Notes: generated by a model from the letters alone, not told the origin. A stretch of 64,000 nucleotides of DNA from Fictibacillus nanhaiensis (GCF_019801215.1 NZ_JAHVJO010000002.1:1-64000); one strand, 5' to 3'; shown: positions 46,630 to 55,198, counted from the first letter of the stretch. Numbers and translations are program-made.

Positions 46630-47298
46630 TTAACGTTTATCTAATGATGTTGTAGCTTTATCTCCTATCCATTGGATAACAAATACGATTACTAATATCA
46701 GCACGGTTGAGACAAGAGTCACATCTGCATTGTCACGCTGATAACCTTCCATGTATGCCAAGTTGCCTAACCCACCAGCACCTACAACGCCTGCCATTGC
46801 CGTATAGCTGACAAGCGCAATGGCTGTAACGGTTATCCCTGACACCAATGCCGGTGTACTTTCTGGAATAAGGACCTTAAAGATGATTTGAAAATTGGTA
46901 GCACCCATTGATTTAGCCGCTTCAATTACACCTTTATTAATCTCCCGTAAAGCGATCTCCACCATACGTGCGTAAAATGGAGCTGCACCTACAATTAGAG
47001 CGGGAAGTGCTGCTTCCGCTCCGAGCATTGTTCCTACAATAAAACGAGTAAACGGAATTAAGAGAATGATCAATATGATGAAAGGTATAGATCGAAACAC
47101 ATTGACAATAACAGCGATTATTCCATTAAGGAATTTGTTTTCCCATAAGTTTCCTGGAGCTGTTAAAAATAACGCGAGTCCAAGTGTTAGTCCTAAAATA
47201 AAGGTAACAAATACAGAAATAGAAGACATATATAACGTTTCTTTAGTGGCTTCTAAAACTACATCCCATTGAACGTTCGGAAACCATGTATTAAGCAT
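46630..47298 (-). CDS. metP: methionine ABC transporter permease MetP
   Basis: A 222-aa permease with five helices (MetI type). The EAA loop is EAAKSMGATNFQIIFKVLIPES, which contacts the ATPase, and AMAGVVGAGGLGNLAYMEGYQ follows. Its start overlaps the end of metN by 8 bp. Confidence 0.95.
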   Translation of the reverse strand: MLNTWFPNVQWDVVLEATKETLYMSSISVFVTFILGLTLGLALFLTAPGNLWENKFLNGIIAVIVNVFRSIPFIILIILLIPFTRFIVGTMLGAEAALPALIVGAAPFYARMVEIALREINKGVIEAAKSMGATNFQIIFKVLIPESTPALVSGITVTAIALVSYTAMAGVVGAGGLGNLAYMEGYQRDNADVTLVSTVLILVIVFVIQWIGDKATTSLDKR

Positions 47299-48316
47299 TA
47301 TGAATCACCTCAACTTCTACCTGTACACTGTTTAAAAATTCCATGGCTTTCGCCAAAGCTTCATCATTTCCTTTGATTTGTATAAAAAGCGTACCGTATG
47401 GACCATTTTGTGTTTGTGTTATTTTCCCTTGCAAAATATTCACATCGACTTCGTAATGTCTAATTAATTCTGTGATTAAAGGCTGACCCGCACGACCTCC
47501 GACAAATGTCAGTTGAACGATTCTTCCTTCAGGAAATTCTTGAACAAATTGTTTAATTGTATCCACTGTTTCTTCAGGCTCTGTAACTTGTTTAACAAAA
47601 TCTTTAGTGATTGGTTTTTTAGGATTTTTAAAGACGCTAAGCACATCGCCTTCTTCTACCACCTTGCCTTTCTCCATTACAGCGACACGGTGACAGATTT
47701 TTCGAATAACATGCATTTCATGAGTGATTAATACGATTGTCAGTCCCAGCTTTTTATTGATCTCTACAAGAAGATCCAAAATACTGTCAGTGGTTTTAGG
47801 ATCTAATGCAGAAGTAGCTTCATCACATAATAAAACCTTTGGCTCATTCGCGAGTGCTCGAGCAATACCAACACGCTGCTTTTGCCCTCCGCTTAACTGT
47901 GAAGGGTAGGAGCCGCCTCTTCCTTCTAATCCAACAAGATCGATCAGCTCATCAACACGCTTTTTAATTTTCGCTTTTGGATATCCCCCAATCTCTAAAG
48001 GAAAGGCAATGTTTTCTCTAACCGTTCTTGACCACAGCAAGTTGAAGTGTTGAAAGATCATACTAATTTCTTGTCTCGCTTGTCTTAATTTCTTTGGTGA
48101 GAGTTCAGACATGTTCTTACCGCTGATTGTAACCGTCCCACTTGTTGGTCTTTCCAGCATGTTAAGAATCCGGATAAGTGTGCTTTTCCCTGCTCCGCTA
48201 TAACCAATAATGCCGTAAATTTCTCCTTGCTTTATGTCTAGATCTACCGTATCCACAGCCTTTACTTCACCATCTTTGGTTTGAAAGACTTTACGGACTG
48301 ATTGTAAATTAATCAA
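47291..48316 (-). CDS. metN: methionine ABC transporter ATPase MetN
   Basis: A 341-aa ATPase. Walker A GYSGAGKSTLIR, signature LSGGQKQRVGIARAL, Walker B LLCDEATSALD. A C-terminal NIL/ACT-like domain (about 265-341) mediates inhibition by cytosolic methionine. TTG at 48316 gives the standard INLQSVRKVF start with GAGGTC 7 nt upstream; an ATG five codons earlier lacks a site. Confidence 0.95.
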   Translation of the reverse strand: MINLQSVRKVFQTKDGEVKAVDTVDLDIKQGEIYGIIGYSGAGKSTLIRILNMLERPTSGTVTISGKNMSELSPKKLRQARQEISMIFQHFNLLWSRTVRENIAFPLEIGGYPKAKIKKRVDELIDLVGLEGRGGSYPSQLSGGQKQRVGIARALANEPKVLLCDEATSALDPKTTDSILDLLVEINKKLGLTIVLITHEMHVIRKICHRVAVMEKGKVVEEGDVLSVFKNPKKPITKDFVKQVTEPEETVDTIKQFVQEFPEGRIVQLTFVGGRAGQPLITELIRHYEVDVNILQGKITQTQNGPYGTLFIQIKGNDEALAKAMEFLNSVQVEVEVIHNA

Positions 48317-48371
48317 GATAACTGACCTCATTTCCTATCTGTAATTCTTATTTAGTAAAGGTTGTTGCTAT

Positions 48372-48410
48372 AAAAAAATGCCCTTCTGCTTCAATATGAG
48401 CAGAAAGGCA
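48372..48410 (-). terminator. SAM-controlled intrinsic terminator
   Basis: TGCCTTTCTGCT/AGCAGAAGGGCA stem followed by seven T residues on the minus strand, between the S box and metN. Confidence 0.88.
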
Positions 48411-48433
48411 TAATATATTCTATGCGTGTTCTC

Positions 48434-48554
48434 CTCATCTCCCAAGACATTAAAATGCCTTGCAGGAATTGGCACCTTTCTAGTTGTTTAAGATTACATA
48501 CAACTAGCGGTTGCCGGGTTTCATAGGGCCAGTCCCTCCACCTCTCGTGATAAG
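48434..48554 (-). promoter_or_regulatory. SAM-I riboswitch (S box)
   Basis: On the minus strand: P1 CTTATC paired with GATGAG, then CACGAGAGGTGGAGGGACTG, GCCCTATGAAACCCGGCAACC, AAGGTGCCAATTCCTGCA and the 3-prime GGGAGATGAGG. Gene and aptamer agree: SAM binding turns off methionine uptake. Confidence 0.96.
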
Positions 48555-48608
48555 TTAAGCGTTGCGTTATTAAGTTAAAGCGTTACAATCGTTGAATCAC
48601 TGAGATGA

Positions 48609-48637
48609 ATAATATCATCACTGTCGATATGTGTCAA
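48609..48637 (-). promoter_or_regulatory. sigma-A promoter of metNPQ
   Basis: TTGACA and TATTAT separated by 17 bp on the minus strand, 55 bp upstream of the S box. The -35 hexamer overlaps the stop codon of the upstream yusD-like gene. Confidence 0.85.
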
Positions 48638-48978
48638 ATATTTTTTGCGTTTTTCATTAATACGCCTTCAGAAATTTGTTCCCAATGTGAACTTAAATAA
48701 AAAATGGCTTCCCATTTTAGACGCTGCCTTAGAGTTCCATGAAATTCAACCATCTCTTGGCGAAGCAAAGTTGTAAGCTTCATTTTCCCTTCCAGCATTA
48801 AGGAAAGATATCTTGGGTTCCCTTTGAATACAACCATTCGGTTGCGTTCTCCCTCTCTGTAATCAATTCTCAATGTCATTTCATCATTCAGTTTAAAATG
48901 AGGTTTTACCGGAATATTATACAGTGGCAAGTACGGACTTTTAGCAATCTGATTTTCAAAAAAATGAACATCCAGCAT
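48634..48978 (-). CDS. small protein in the yusD position, SCP2-like
   Basis: A 114-aa protein. LRIDYREGERNRMVVFKGNPRYLSLMLEGKMKLTTLLRQEMVEFHGTLRQRLKWEAIF loosely resembles sterol-carrier SCP2-type domains, which bind lipids. It is in the place of yusD of B. subtilis. A G-rich site precedes the ATG. The family assignment is tentative. Confidence 0.65.
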   Translation of the reverse strand: MLDVHFFENQIAKSPYLPLYNIPVKPHFKLNDEMTLRIDYREGERNRMVVFKGNPRYLSLMLEGKMKLTTLLRQEMVEFHGTLRQRLKWEAIFYLSSHWEQISEGVLMKNAKNI

Positions 48979-49099
48979 ATAAAGATCCCCCCGAATTTGT
49001 TGTTACTTGACCGATTCGAGGGGAAAGTTTATTTACCTTTATAAATTGTTCGACAGCTCGAAGAAATCGTTTTTCTAATTACGACATCTTTAAGCATAA

Positions 49100-50230
49100 T
49101 TAGTGTTTACCATGCTTTTTGTCTCTTTGTTTTTTCTGTTTATCTTCTTTTTTCTGTTCCTTTATAAAATCCTGTTGTTTTAATTCCTTTTTGAGGACTT
49201 TGTTCTTCTCTTTTTGCTGCACATTATTTAATGCCTTATTACGTTGAGGGTTGCTTTTCTGATCTTTGTTTTTATTCTTGTTTACATGCTTTAAAGGCTT
49301 TTCAGCATTCTTTTGCGCGTTTTTCAGAAGAACGTTTTGATCTTGCTCTTTTCTTTTTTTGTCTTTTTTCTTATCCTGCTTTTTACTTTCTATTTTTGAC
49401 AATTCTGGCTGTTCATCTTTCTTAATTTCATGTTGTGAAGATTTAATTTTGCGCGGGTGGGGTACAACCTGAATTTCATTTGAAGAAAATACATTCGTTT
49501 CAAGTTCTCGAATGGTTGCCTTGTTGATTTTTTCTTTAGAAACTAATTTTTCATTTTTGTTTGCTTGTTGATATGCCTTATATTTTCCAGAAGAGACCCC
49601 TAGATGTTTTGCCTTTTTACGAGTGTCGTTATTGGTTTCAGAAACCGTAATCGTGACCGGGTATTTTACCACAGTCTTCTTAACGATAGAATCGACAGCT
49701 GTATGAAGTGCTTCTTCTGTTTTCCCATTACTTTTTTTATTAGATATAGTTGTGATAAGCATAGAGTGGTTTGATTTCATGTAGCCTTCTGTTTCATACG
49801 CTTTCATAAGAAGGTTCGCAAATTCATCCAACGATAAATGTTTATCAACAGTTAGGTGATATTTCGTAATGATTTCCTTTGCTTCGTCGTTAAATGTTTC
49901 GATTTCAACGACTTCCATAGCATCATCTATGCCTACCTCTAAGCTCGGGTTAATATCGAAGCTTACATAGGCTGCAGCAGCTGGCTGATTTCCTGGGGGA
50001 AATAGACCGGATAAAAAGATTACAGCAACTAAAGCTGCAATTGATAACGAAATCGATGGCAGAACAAATAGACTTCCTTTTCTTTGCGAAAAATAAGAAG
50101 CCTGGTATTCCCTTCCTACATGTGGACGTTTGCCAGTTGGTATTCTAACCGTTACAAACGTTCCGTCTTTCATGAGCAAGGTTGCTTTTTTGTTGGAAAT
50201 CTCAATTACAATGCCGCTGCCGTTCTTCAA
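49100..50230 (-). CDS. rsgI: anti-sigma factor RsgI
   Basis: A 376-aa single-pass membrane protein that holds SigI inactive. The N-terminal cytoplasmic RsgI domain (about 1-50, GIVIEISNKKATLLMKDGTFVTVRI) binds SigI. One helix spans about 57-78. The outer domain begins AAAAYVSFDINPSLEVGIDDAMEVVEIE, a region where related RsgI proteins self-cleave. The last 120 residues are extremely rich in Lys, Gln and Asn, suited to binding anionic wall polymers. TTG start with GGGAGGG upstream. Confidence 0.92.
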   Translation of the reverse strand: MKNGSGIVIEISNKKATLLMKDGTFVTVRIPTGKRPHVGREYQASYFSQRKGSLFVLPSISLSIAALVAVIFLSGLFPPGNQPAAAAYVSFDINPSLEVGIDDAMEVVEIETFNDEAKEIITKYHLTVDKHLSLDEFANLLMKAYETEGYMKSNHSMLITTISNKKSNGKTEEALHTAVDSIVKKTVVKYPVTITVSETNNDTRKKAKHLGVSSGKYKAYQQANKNEKLVSKEKINKATIRELETNVFSSNEIQVVPHPRKIKSSQHEIKKDEQPELSKIESKKQDKKKDKKRKEQDQNVLLKNAQKNAEKPLKHVNKNKNKDQKSNPQRNKALNNVQQKEKNKVLKKELKQQDFIKEQKKEDKQKKQRDKKHGKH

Positions 50231-50318
50231 TGGTATCCCTCCCGCATGTAGCAGGATCAGTAGAAATTACAGGTAAGAGGAGCAAACCCCTCTCACCATG
50301 TAACCTAGTTACCTCACC

Positions 50319-51074
50319 TTAAGGCTGAATGTAAGATTTCAGCGCTTGGAAATCGCCTAAATATATTAACGATACCGCTATTATATACTTTCGATTTCTC
50401 TCTATGGTTTTTCGACTACAGGATACCATATTTAATAAATCTTTTATTGGTAATTGCTTTTTTTCTTTTAAGAATGCGGCCAGTTCTTCATTTTCCGCCA
50501 ACAGACGAGCGATTTCCTTAGCATTTTCACGTGCGTCTACATGCTTCGGGCAATGTTTGCTTAATACTTTAAAATTTAATCCGAATGTTTTTAAAAGCTT
50601 TTGGTATTCTTCGATCTCATAAACACGATTTTCGACTTGAAGCTGGTCTTCAAAGTGATCCATCGCTGCTTTTTGCTCGGCATAGCTTTCTTCTAAGCGG
50701 CCTTCTTCATCTTCTTCATCAGGTTGAAGGAAAATTAATCTGTTCTGACGGACTTCTTTTCGGATATAGTCGATAACACGTCGTCTAATAACCATATCTG
50801 CAAACGATAAAAAACGGCTTCCTTGGCCTTCCTGATACTGATCAATTGCCTCATTAAAGGCGAAAAGACCTACGCTAAATTCATCCATTGTTCGATCTAT
50901 ATATTGACTGCATACTTTTGATGTAACTTTTTTAATAAATGGTTGGTAATCACCGATCAATTCGTTTCGTAACTTTTCATCATTTCTTTCTTGGATTGTA
51001 AGTACCTTATCTTCTATGCTGTTTAGTTTGTTCTTTGCTATTGGAAATACTGCATTTAAATTTAAAGATGCCAT
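50319..51074 (-). CDS. sigI: RNA polymerase sigma factor SigI
   Basis: A 251-aa heat- and wall-stress sigma factor. The region-2-like part is DEFSVGLFAFNEAIDQYQEGQGSRFLSFADMVIRRRVIDYIRKE, and the C-terminal SigI-specific DNA-binding part LPIKDLLNMVSCSRKTIERNRKYIIA. ATG at 51074 is chosen; a TTG three codons earlier overlaps the GAGGTGAT site. It is followed by rsgI in an operon, the standard order. Confidence 0.93.
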   Translation of the reverse strand: MASLNLNAVFPIAKNKLNSIEDKVLTIQERNDEKLRNELIGDYQPFIKKVTSKVCSQYIDRTMDEFSVGLFAFNEAIDQYQEGQGSRFLSFADMVIRRRVIDYIRKEVRQNRLIFLQPDEEDEEGRLEESYAEQKAAMDHFEDQLQVENRVYEIEEYQKLLKTFGLNFKVLSKHCPKHVDARENAKEIARLLAENEELAAFLKEKKQLPIKDLLNMVSCSRKTIERNRKYIIAVSLIYLGDFQALKSYIQP

Positions 51075-51224
51075 GATTATCAATCACCTCTGTTAAAAAA
51101 ATTACTTTCGATTTATTTCGTCAGTATTCGTTATTTTAATTTTGATAAAATCATTCTTATTTACCACTTTTGTAAAGGGAGCAAACATATGAACAAGCTC
51201 TCCTATTCATTTATACCACGACTT

Positions 51225-51253
51225 TTGACATTTGTAGGATACAGTTCTATAAC
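51225..51253 (+). promoter_or_regulatory. sigma-A-like promoter divergent from sigI
   Basis: TTGACA and TATAAC with a 17-bp spacer on the plus strand. No plus-strand gene follows, so it would make a short RNA or an antisense transcript. Confidence 0.5.
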
Positions 51254-51380
51254 AATATTACAGCCCTCGTAACAATTGTGACTTTCTTGTTAAATTACTA
51301 AATTATACAAAATAACTGATAATTTGCTTGCTTGCTTATAACCCCTTGTCTTTTCAGGGGGTCCACAAGATTAATAAAAC

Positions 51381-51415
51381 AAAAAAAGACACTCTCTTTT
51401 GTTACAGAAGAGTGT
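51381..51415 (-). terminator. terminator of the yusF-to-yusE transcript
   Basis: ACACTCT/AGAGTGT stem with seven T residues on the minus strand, 130 bp after yusE. Confidence 0.7.
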
Positions 51416-51543
51416 GTTAACGACATTAAATTTCCATTTATTTCTTGGAATAAAACCCCCGAAAAAATTTTTTTCCTTAGAATTAGTTTATACATAGAGG
51501 AATATGGGGTGTTTTACACATTTTTTTTAGATGTTTTTTCAAA

Positions 51544-51885
51544 TTAAACTTCTTTTTCTAGCGATTTTATCATTGTCTGATAAATATTTCCAGCAGATTG
51601 AAGAGCATATACTCGTTTTACTGCTATACCTCTTGAAAGAATTAACAGACAAGGGACACTCGTAATTCCATATTTTTCTGCAAGCTCAGGCATTTCATTG
51701 ATGTTGCAAATCCCCACTTGAACATTCCTGTCTTTTTGAGTGTTTATCGTCTCTAGAGCCACTTCTAGCATCCGTTTACCCATTTTACAAGTACCGCATA
51801 ATGGCGTCTCTAAATAAAGAAAGAATGGTTCATCTAAAGATAGATTGATCATATTTTCCCAGCTTTTGCGTGTAATTTCTTTCAT
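51544..51885 (-). CDS. yusE: thioredoxin-like protein YusE
   Basis: A 113-aa thioredoxin-fold protein with active-site-like CGTC (LYLETPLCGTCKMGKRML) and the cis-proline segment GITSVPCLLIL. The spacing CxxC and length match YusE. It likely does thiol-disulfide exchange in the cytosol; the partner is unknown. Starts 10 bp after the sugar dehydrogenase stop. Confidence 0.9.
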   Translation of the reverse strand: MKEITRKSWENMINLSLDEPFFLYLETPLCGTCKMGKRMLEVALETINTQKDRNVQVGICNINEMPELAEKYGITSVPCLLILSRGIAVKRVYALQSAGNIYQTMIKSLEKEV

Positions 51886-51895
51886 ATGTACTCCG

Positions 51896-52939
51896 TTATT
51901 TATCTAATGGCATATATAGCAGCCTGTCATCATCGTTAGACGGCTGTCCTCTTCCATCTGTATTGTTTGTAAGAATATACATTCCCTTTTCTACTATAAG
52001 AATATCACGAATTCTCCCCTGGTTGTTAAGAACATAGGAAGTTTTTTTAGAAGATGTATTTATTTTAAGTACAGCTTCTCCTCTAAGTAACGCAGCATAA
52101 ATTGCTCCATCATGATATTGAATGCCTGAAGGTGCCCATGTATCATTACCGGAATGCATCCATGGGGACTCCATGCCTTGTTTCCTCTCGTCTCCCCTTA
52201 TTTCAGGCCATCCATAATTTTTTCCCGCTTTTATTTTATTCACTTCGTCGTAATGAGAAGAGCCATGTTCAGCAGCATACATCTCACCTTTTTCGTCCCA
52301 TGTCATCCCTTGTGGATTACGGTGCCCGTAAGTATAAACAGGAGAAGGATAAAAAGGGTTATCTTCAGGGATCGTTCCGTCAGCGTTTATTCGCAATATC
52401 TTTCCAGCAAGGCTGTTTATATCCTGTGCCAGTTCTTCCTTTCCGCTATCACCCGTTGTGATATACAACTTTTGATCAGGTCCCCATTCCATTCTTCCGC
52501 CATTATGTGTTAACCCCCCAGGAATTCCATCAAGCAGGATACGATTTTCTTTCCATTGCCCATCTGTGAAGGTTAAAACAACAATCCGGTTAATAAGCTT
52601 ATCTTGTTCTTTGTACGTATAATAGGCATACGCTTTTTTATTCTGCTCATACTTTGGATCGAGTAAAAAACCAAGAAAACCTCCTTCCCCTCCGTCAGGT
52701 AAAACCGATGAAAACTCGAGGGTGTAAGAGGTCTTTTTATGATTTGGCCCGATTAAAATAATCCCGCCAGTTCGTTCACTGATCCAAAGATCATTTTGGG
52801 CTCTGTTTAATTGCCAAGGAATAGTTAAATGTTTAGCTGCCACTTCCAGTGAAGATGGATTGTTTTGCTCTTCTTTAGAAGGTGCACAACTCGTGGCAAG
52901 AGCAAGTGATGTTAAGATGGCAAACCATTTTTTCATCAA
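51896..52939 (-). CDS. PQQ-type sugar dehydrogenase-like lipoprotein
   Basis: A 347-aa beta-propeller protein of the glucose/sorbosone dehydrogenase family (PF07995). LTSLALATSC gives a lipobox-like signal, so it is probably membrane tethered on the outside. GDSGKEELAQD, YTYGHRNPQGMTWDEKGEMYAAEHGSSHYDEVN and GKNYGWPEI are family signatures. It may oxidise aldose sugars if PQQ is available. It is inserted between yusF and yusE, unlike in B. subtilis. Confidence 0.88.
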   Translation of the reverse strand: MMKKWFAILTSLALATSCAPSKEEQNNPSSLEVAAKHLTIPWQLNRAQNDLWISERTGGIILIGPNHKKTSYTLEFSSVLPDGGEGGFLGFLLDPKYEQNKKAYAYYTYKEQDKLINRIVVLTFTDGQWKENRILLDGIPGGLTHNGGRMEWGPDQKLYITTGDSGKEELAQDINSLAGKILRINADGTIPEDNPFYPSPVYTYGHRNPQGMTWDEKGEMYAAEHGSSHYDEVNKIKAGKNYGWPEIRGDERKQGMESPWMHSGNDTWAPSGIQYHDGAIYAALLRGEAVLKINTSSKKTSYVLNNQGRIRDILIVEKGMYILTNNTDGRGQPSNDDDRLLYMPLDK

Positions 52940-52942
52940 TAA

Positions 52943-53290
52943 TCATCCTAAACAATTTTTGTGAATATTAAAATGAGCACCTACCAATACTTTTGCCAAG
53001 TACATTAGAGGTGTTTTCGCAACTTCTCTGTACATTTTATGAATATATAAATGCTCTGCATTCGGCAGTTCGCGCTGTAGTTGTTTTCTTAATTTATGAC
53101 CTGCATCATCTGCATCTACGAGGATATATACATCTCGATCTTCAATAGCCAATGCAAGCTCTTCCAATTTATTCAATCCTAAAGTTCCGTTTGTACATAT
53201 GATTTCTACCGGTTCATTTAAGATCGTTGCCAGTTTATCTTTATCTGATTTACCTTCTACAATGATTACTTTATTCATGCTTCCATTCAT
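52943..53290 (-). CDS. yusF: toprim-domain protein YusF
   Basis: A 115-aa single toprim domain. IIVEGKSDKDKL holds the catalytic Glu, and ILVDADDAGHKLRKQL the DxD metal site. It resembles ribonuclease M5-like and small OLD-type toprim proteins; function unknown. AGGAGA precedes the ATG at 53290; a second ATG four codons in is possible. Confidence 0.9.
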   Translation of the reverse strand: MNGSMNKVIIVEGKSDKDKLATILNEPVEIICTNGTLGLNKLEELALAIEDRDVYILVDADDAGHKLRKQLQRELPNAEHLYIHKMYREVAKTPLMYLAKVLVGAHFNIHKNCLG

Positions 53291-53468
53291 TGCTCATCTC
53301 TCCTATACATTGAAGACCTATTAAATGAATGCGTCGCTTAATTTATATATTTGCTTTATTTTATTAAAATCCTGCAAGAGATGTTCTTTATTACTATTCC
53401 CCTTTTTCAAGAAATTCCTACCCTGTTTTATCCGAGATAAGCTAATTGAACTATTTGTATAAAAATGT

Positions 53469-53494
53469 GTTTTATTCACTCCTTTTGGAGGTAA
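53469..53494 (+). promoter_or_regulatory. possible sigma-B promoter of the KGG-repeat gene
   Basis: GTTTTA and AGGTAA with a 14-bp spacer, near the sigma-B pattern GTTTAA-N12-14-GGGTAT, fitting a general-stress gene. The same GGAGGTAA bases could instead be a ribosome site for a 13-codon leader frame. Confidence 0.35.
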
Positions 53495-53497
53495 GAG

Positions 53498-53539
53498 ATG
53501 GAATATAAAAGAGCAAATTTCACAATTAACTTTGTATGA
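53498..53539 (+). CDS. possible 13-aa leader peptide
   Basis: ATG 6 nt after a perfect GGAGGT, encoding MEYKRANFTINFV and ending 17 bp before the next gene's start codon. It may be an upstream frame that tunes translation, or a chance match. Confidence 0.3.
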   Translation: MEYKRANFTINFV

Positions 53540-53555
53540 ATAGGAGGCGTTTTAA

Positions 53556-53864
53556 TTGGCTGACATTGTAGAAAAAATGAGCAGAGAAGAAGCAGGCCGG
53601 ATGGGTGGAAAAAAAACCTCCAAAACACATGGGAAAGAATTTTACAAAGAGATTGGAAAGAAAGGGGGAATATCTACTTCTAGAACTCACAAAGCTGATT
53701 TTTATCAAGAAATCGGAAGAAAAGGCGGACAATCCACATCTCGTTCTCACAATAAAGAATATTATCAAGACATCGGAAAAAAGGGAGGGAAAGTAACCTC
53801 TCAGACTCATGATAAAAGCTTTTACGAGAAGATCGGTGCAAAAGGCGGAAGTACAAGCCAGTAA
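53556..53864 (+). CDS. KGG-repeat general stress protein (GsiB-like)
   Basis: A 102-aa very hydrophilic protein built of four to five tandem repeats of about 20 residues: GGKKTSKTHGKEFYKEIGKK, then KGGISTSRTHKADFYQEIGRK and so on. This is the KGG/Con-10 type (PF10685) found in GsiB, a glucose-starvation and general-stress protein resembling plant desiccation proteins. Probably unstructured and protective. TTG start with AGGAGGCG 7-8 nt upstream. A sigma-B-like promoter is suggested. Confidence 0.88.
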   Translation: MADIVEKMSREEAGRMGGKKTSKTHGKEFYKEIGKKGGISTSRTHKADFYQEIGRKGGQSTSRSHNKEYYQDIGKKGGKVTSQTHDKSFYEKIGAKGGSTSQ

Positions 53865-53877
53865 ATGAATTAATCTT

Positions 53878-53914
53878 AATAAAAGAGGATGATACATTTG
53901 CGTATCATCCTCTC
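53878..53914. terminator. bidirectional terminator
   Basis: GAGGATGATAC/GTATCATCCTC, a perfect 11-bp stem with a 6-nt loop between convergent genes. The T tract is better on the minus strand. Confidence 0.8.
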
Positions 53915-53922
53915 AACTTTGT

Positions 53923-54162
53923 TTAGCACCAGCCTTTGTCACACTCATCCACATACTTTGTAGGATTTGGAATCTCGGGAGGCTTTTCTCGTTTATAAAT
54001 TTTGTCGGAATCAAATTCGAATCCTTCTGCCATTTCATACATGTTTCCTTGATTTGTAAAACGAATCTGTCCAATTTGATCTTGATCTAAATAAAGCGAC
54101 ATTGAGCCGCCTTTCATTTTTCCGAATACTCTTGAGGTCACATCTCGTCGATCTTGGTTCAT
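53923..54162 (-). CDS. yusG: DUF2553 protein YusG
   Basis: A 79-aa protein. RRDVTSRVFGKMKGGSMSLYLDQDQIGQI and EMAEGFEFDSDKIYKRE match the YusG family, next to gcvH in bacilli. The C-terminus adds two cysteines (DECDKGWC). Function unknown. Confidence 0.85.
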   Translation of the reverse strand: MNQDRRDVTSRVFGKMKGGSMSLYLDQDQIGQIRFTNQGNMYEMAEGFEFDSDKIYKREKPPEIPNPTKYVDECDKGWC

Positions 54163-54226
54163 AAAAAAATCCCTCCAAAAAAGAAATTAGCGATAAGCCT
54201 ATTCTTTCCTGAAGAGAATTTTTTCA

Positions 54227-54613
54227 TTAATCTTCTTTAATCAATTCCTCATACTGTTCGGAAGTCATTAATTTTTCAAGCTCAGAGGAATCTGAAAGTT
54301 CCACTACAACCATCCATGCTTTTTCATAAGGAGATTCATTCACTAGTTCTGGGCTGTCATCAAGGTCAGCATTTACTTCGACTACTTTTCCAGACACAGG
54401 TGCATACAGTTCTGAAACGGTTTTAACAGATTCAACACTGCCAAACGGCTCATCTGCTTTTAACTCATCTCCAACTTCAGGAAGTTCAACAAACACGATA
54501 TCTCCAAGCTCGTCTTGTGCGAATGCTGTAATACCGATACGAACTTTATTGCCTTCTTCTGATTTTGTCCACTCGTGTTCTTCTGAATAGCGTAACTCTT
54601 TTGGAAATTCCAT
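54227..54613 (-). CDS. gcvH: glycine cleavage system H protein
   Basis: A 128-aa lipoyl carrier. The lipoylated lysine lies in [24 protein letters not shown] (about residue 63). In bacilli it is both the aminomethyl carrier of glycine cleavage and the relay for lipoyl groups made by LipA (coded at 27 kb). No other gcv gene lies nearby. Confidence 0.96.
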   Translation of the reverse strand: MEFPKELRYSEEHEWTKSEEGNKVRIGITAFAQDELGDIVFVELPEVGDELKADEPFGSVESVKTVSELYAPVSGKVVEVNADLDDSPELVNESPYEKAWMVVVELSDSSELEKLMTSEQYEELIKED

Positions 54614-54686
54614 GTGTAATCCCTCCAGCTTTTTCTTTAATTTATAGTAACTACAATAAAATTTTTATTATAGTCCGTAACAATAC

Positions 54687-55049
54687 TTATTGCTTCTTCC
54701 AGACCTCTTCGTACTGATCTTCTTTAAAGCCAACCGTTACCTTATTCCCATCTGTGGCAATCGGGCGTTTAATCAGCATGCCATCAGACGCCAATAATTC
54801 AAGCAATTCATCATCTGTAGCCGTTTTCATTTTCTCTTTCACACCCAACTCGCGATACTTCATACCGCTCGTGTTAAAGAACTTTTTAATGTCCAACCCA
54901 CTTTGTTTCACCAAATTTTCAAGCTCGTTTTTAGTAGGAGGATTGTCCACAATATGTACAGGTTGAAAGGCTACTTCATTTTCTTTAAGCCATTTTTTTG
55001 CTTTTTGACATGTCGAGCACTTCGGATATTCATATACTGTCAGTAGCAT
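54687..55049 (-). CDS. yusI: ArsC/Spx-family protein YusI
   Basis: A 120-aa thioredoxin-fold protein with CSTC near the N-terminus (EYPKCSTCQKAKKWL) and FNTSGMKYRELGVKEKM, of the ArsC/Spx family. Spx itself has CxxC here; YusI lacks known RNA polymerase contacts. The frame is open 13 codons upstream, but the ATG at 55049 has GGGGTG 5-6 nt before it and gives the family start. Confidence 0.9.
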   Translation of the reverse strand: MLLTVYEYPKCSTCQKAKKWLKENEVAFQPVHIVDNPPTKNELENLVKQSGLDIKKFFNTSGMKYRELGVKEKMKTATDDELLELLASDGMLIKRPIATDGNKVTVGFKEDQYEEVWKKQ

Positions 55050-55198
55050 TATATCACCCCTTTTCATAGTACCACAAACTTGTGTCACCTAGAAAACAAG
55101 AAATTTTTGCACTTTATATAACAGTCGGCGAAGGGTTTATTTGATTGTTCCTTATTATCTGCGAGGGTATTGGTTGTGCAAAATTTGTCGAGGATTGT

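Larger units (their letters stand above)
51075..51543. other. 469-bp region upstream of sigI
   Basis: It contains a sigma-A-like promoter pointing away from sigI, a terminator for yusE and an ACCCC/GGGGT hairpin near 51341-51362. I looked for a SigI-type promoter (ACCCCC with CGAA at the proper distance) and found ACCCCC strings but not the spaced pair. No protein gene is convincing. Confidence 0.4.

Noticed and set aside
51340-51470. SigI-type promoter (ACCCCC ... CGAA)
   Set aside because: ACCCCC occurs on both strands, but no CGAA lies at a suitable distance in the right direction for sigI.
51332-51547. 71-codon plus-strand frame downstream of the divergent promoter
   Set aside because: No Shine-Dalgarno, non-ATG start, composition like translated hairpins; more likely a non-coding transcript if any.
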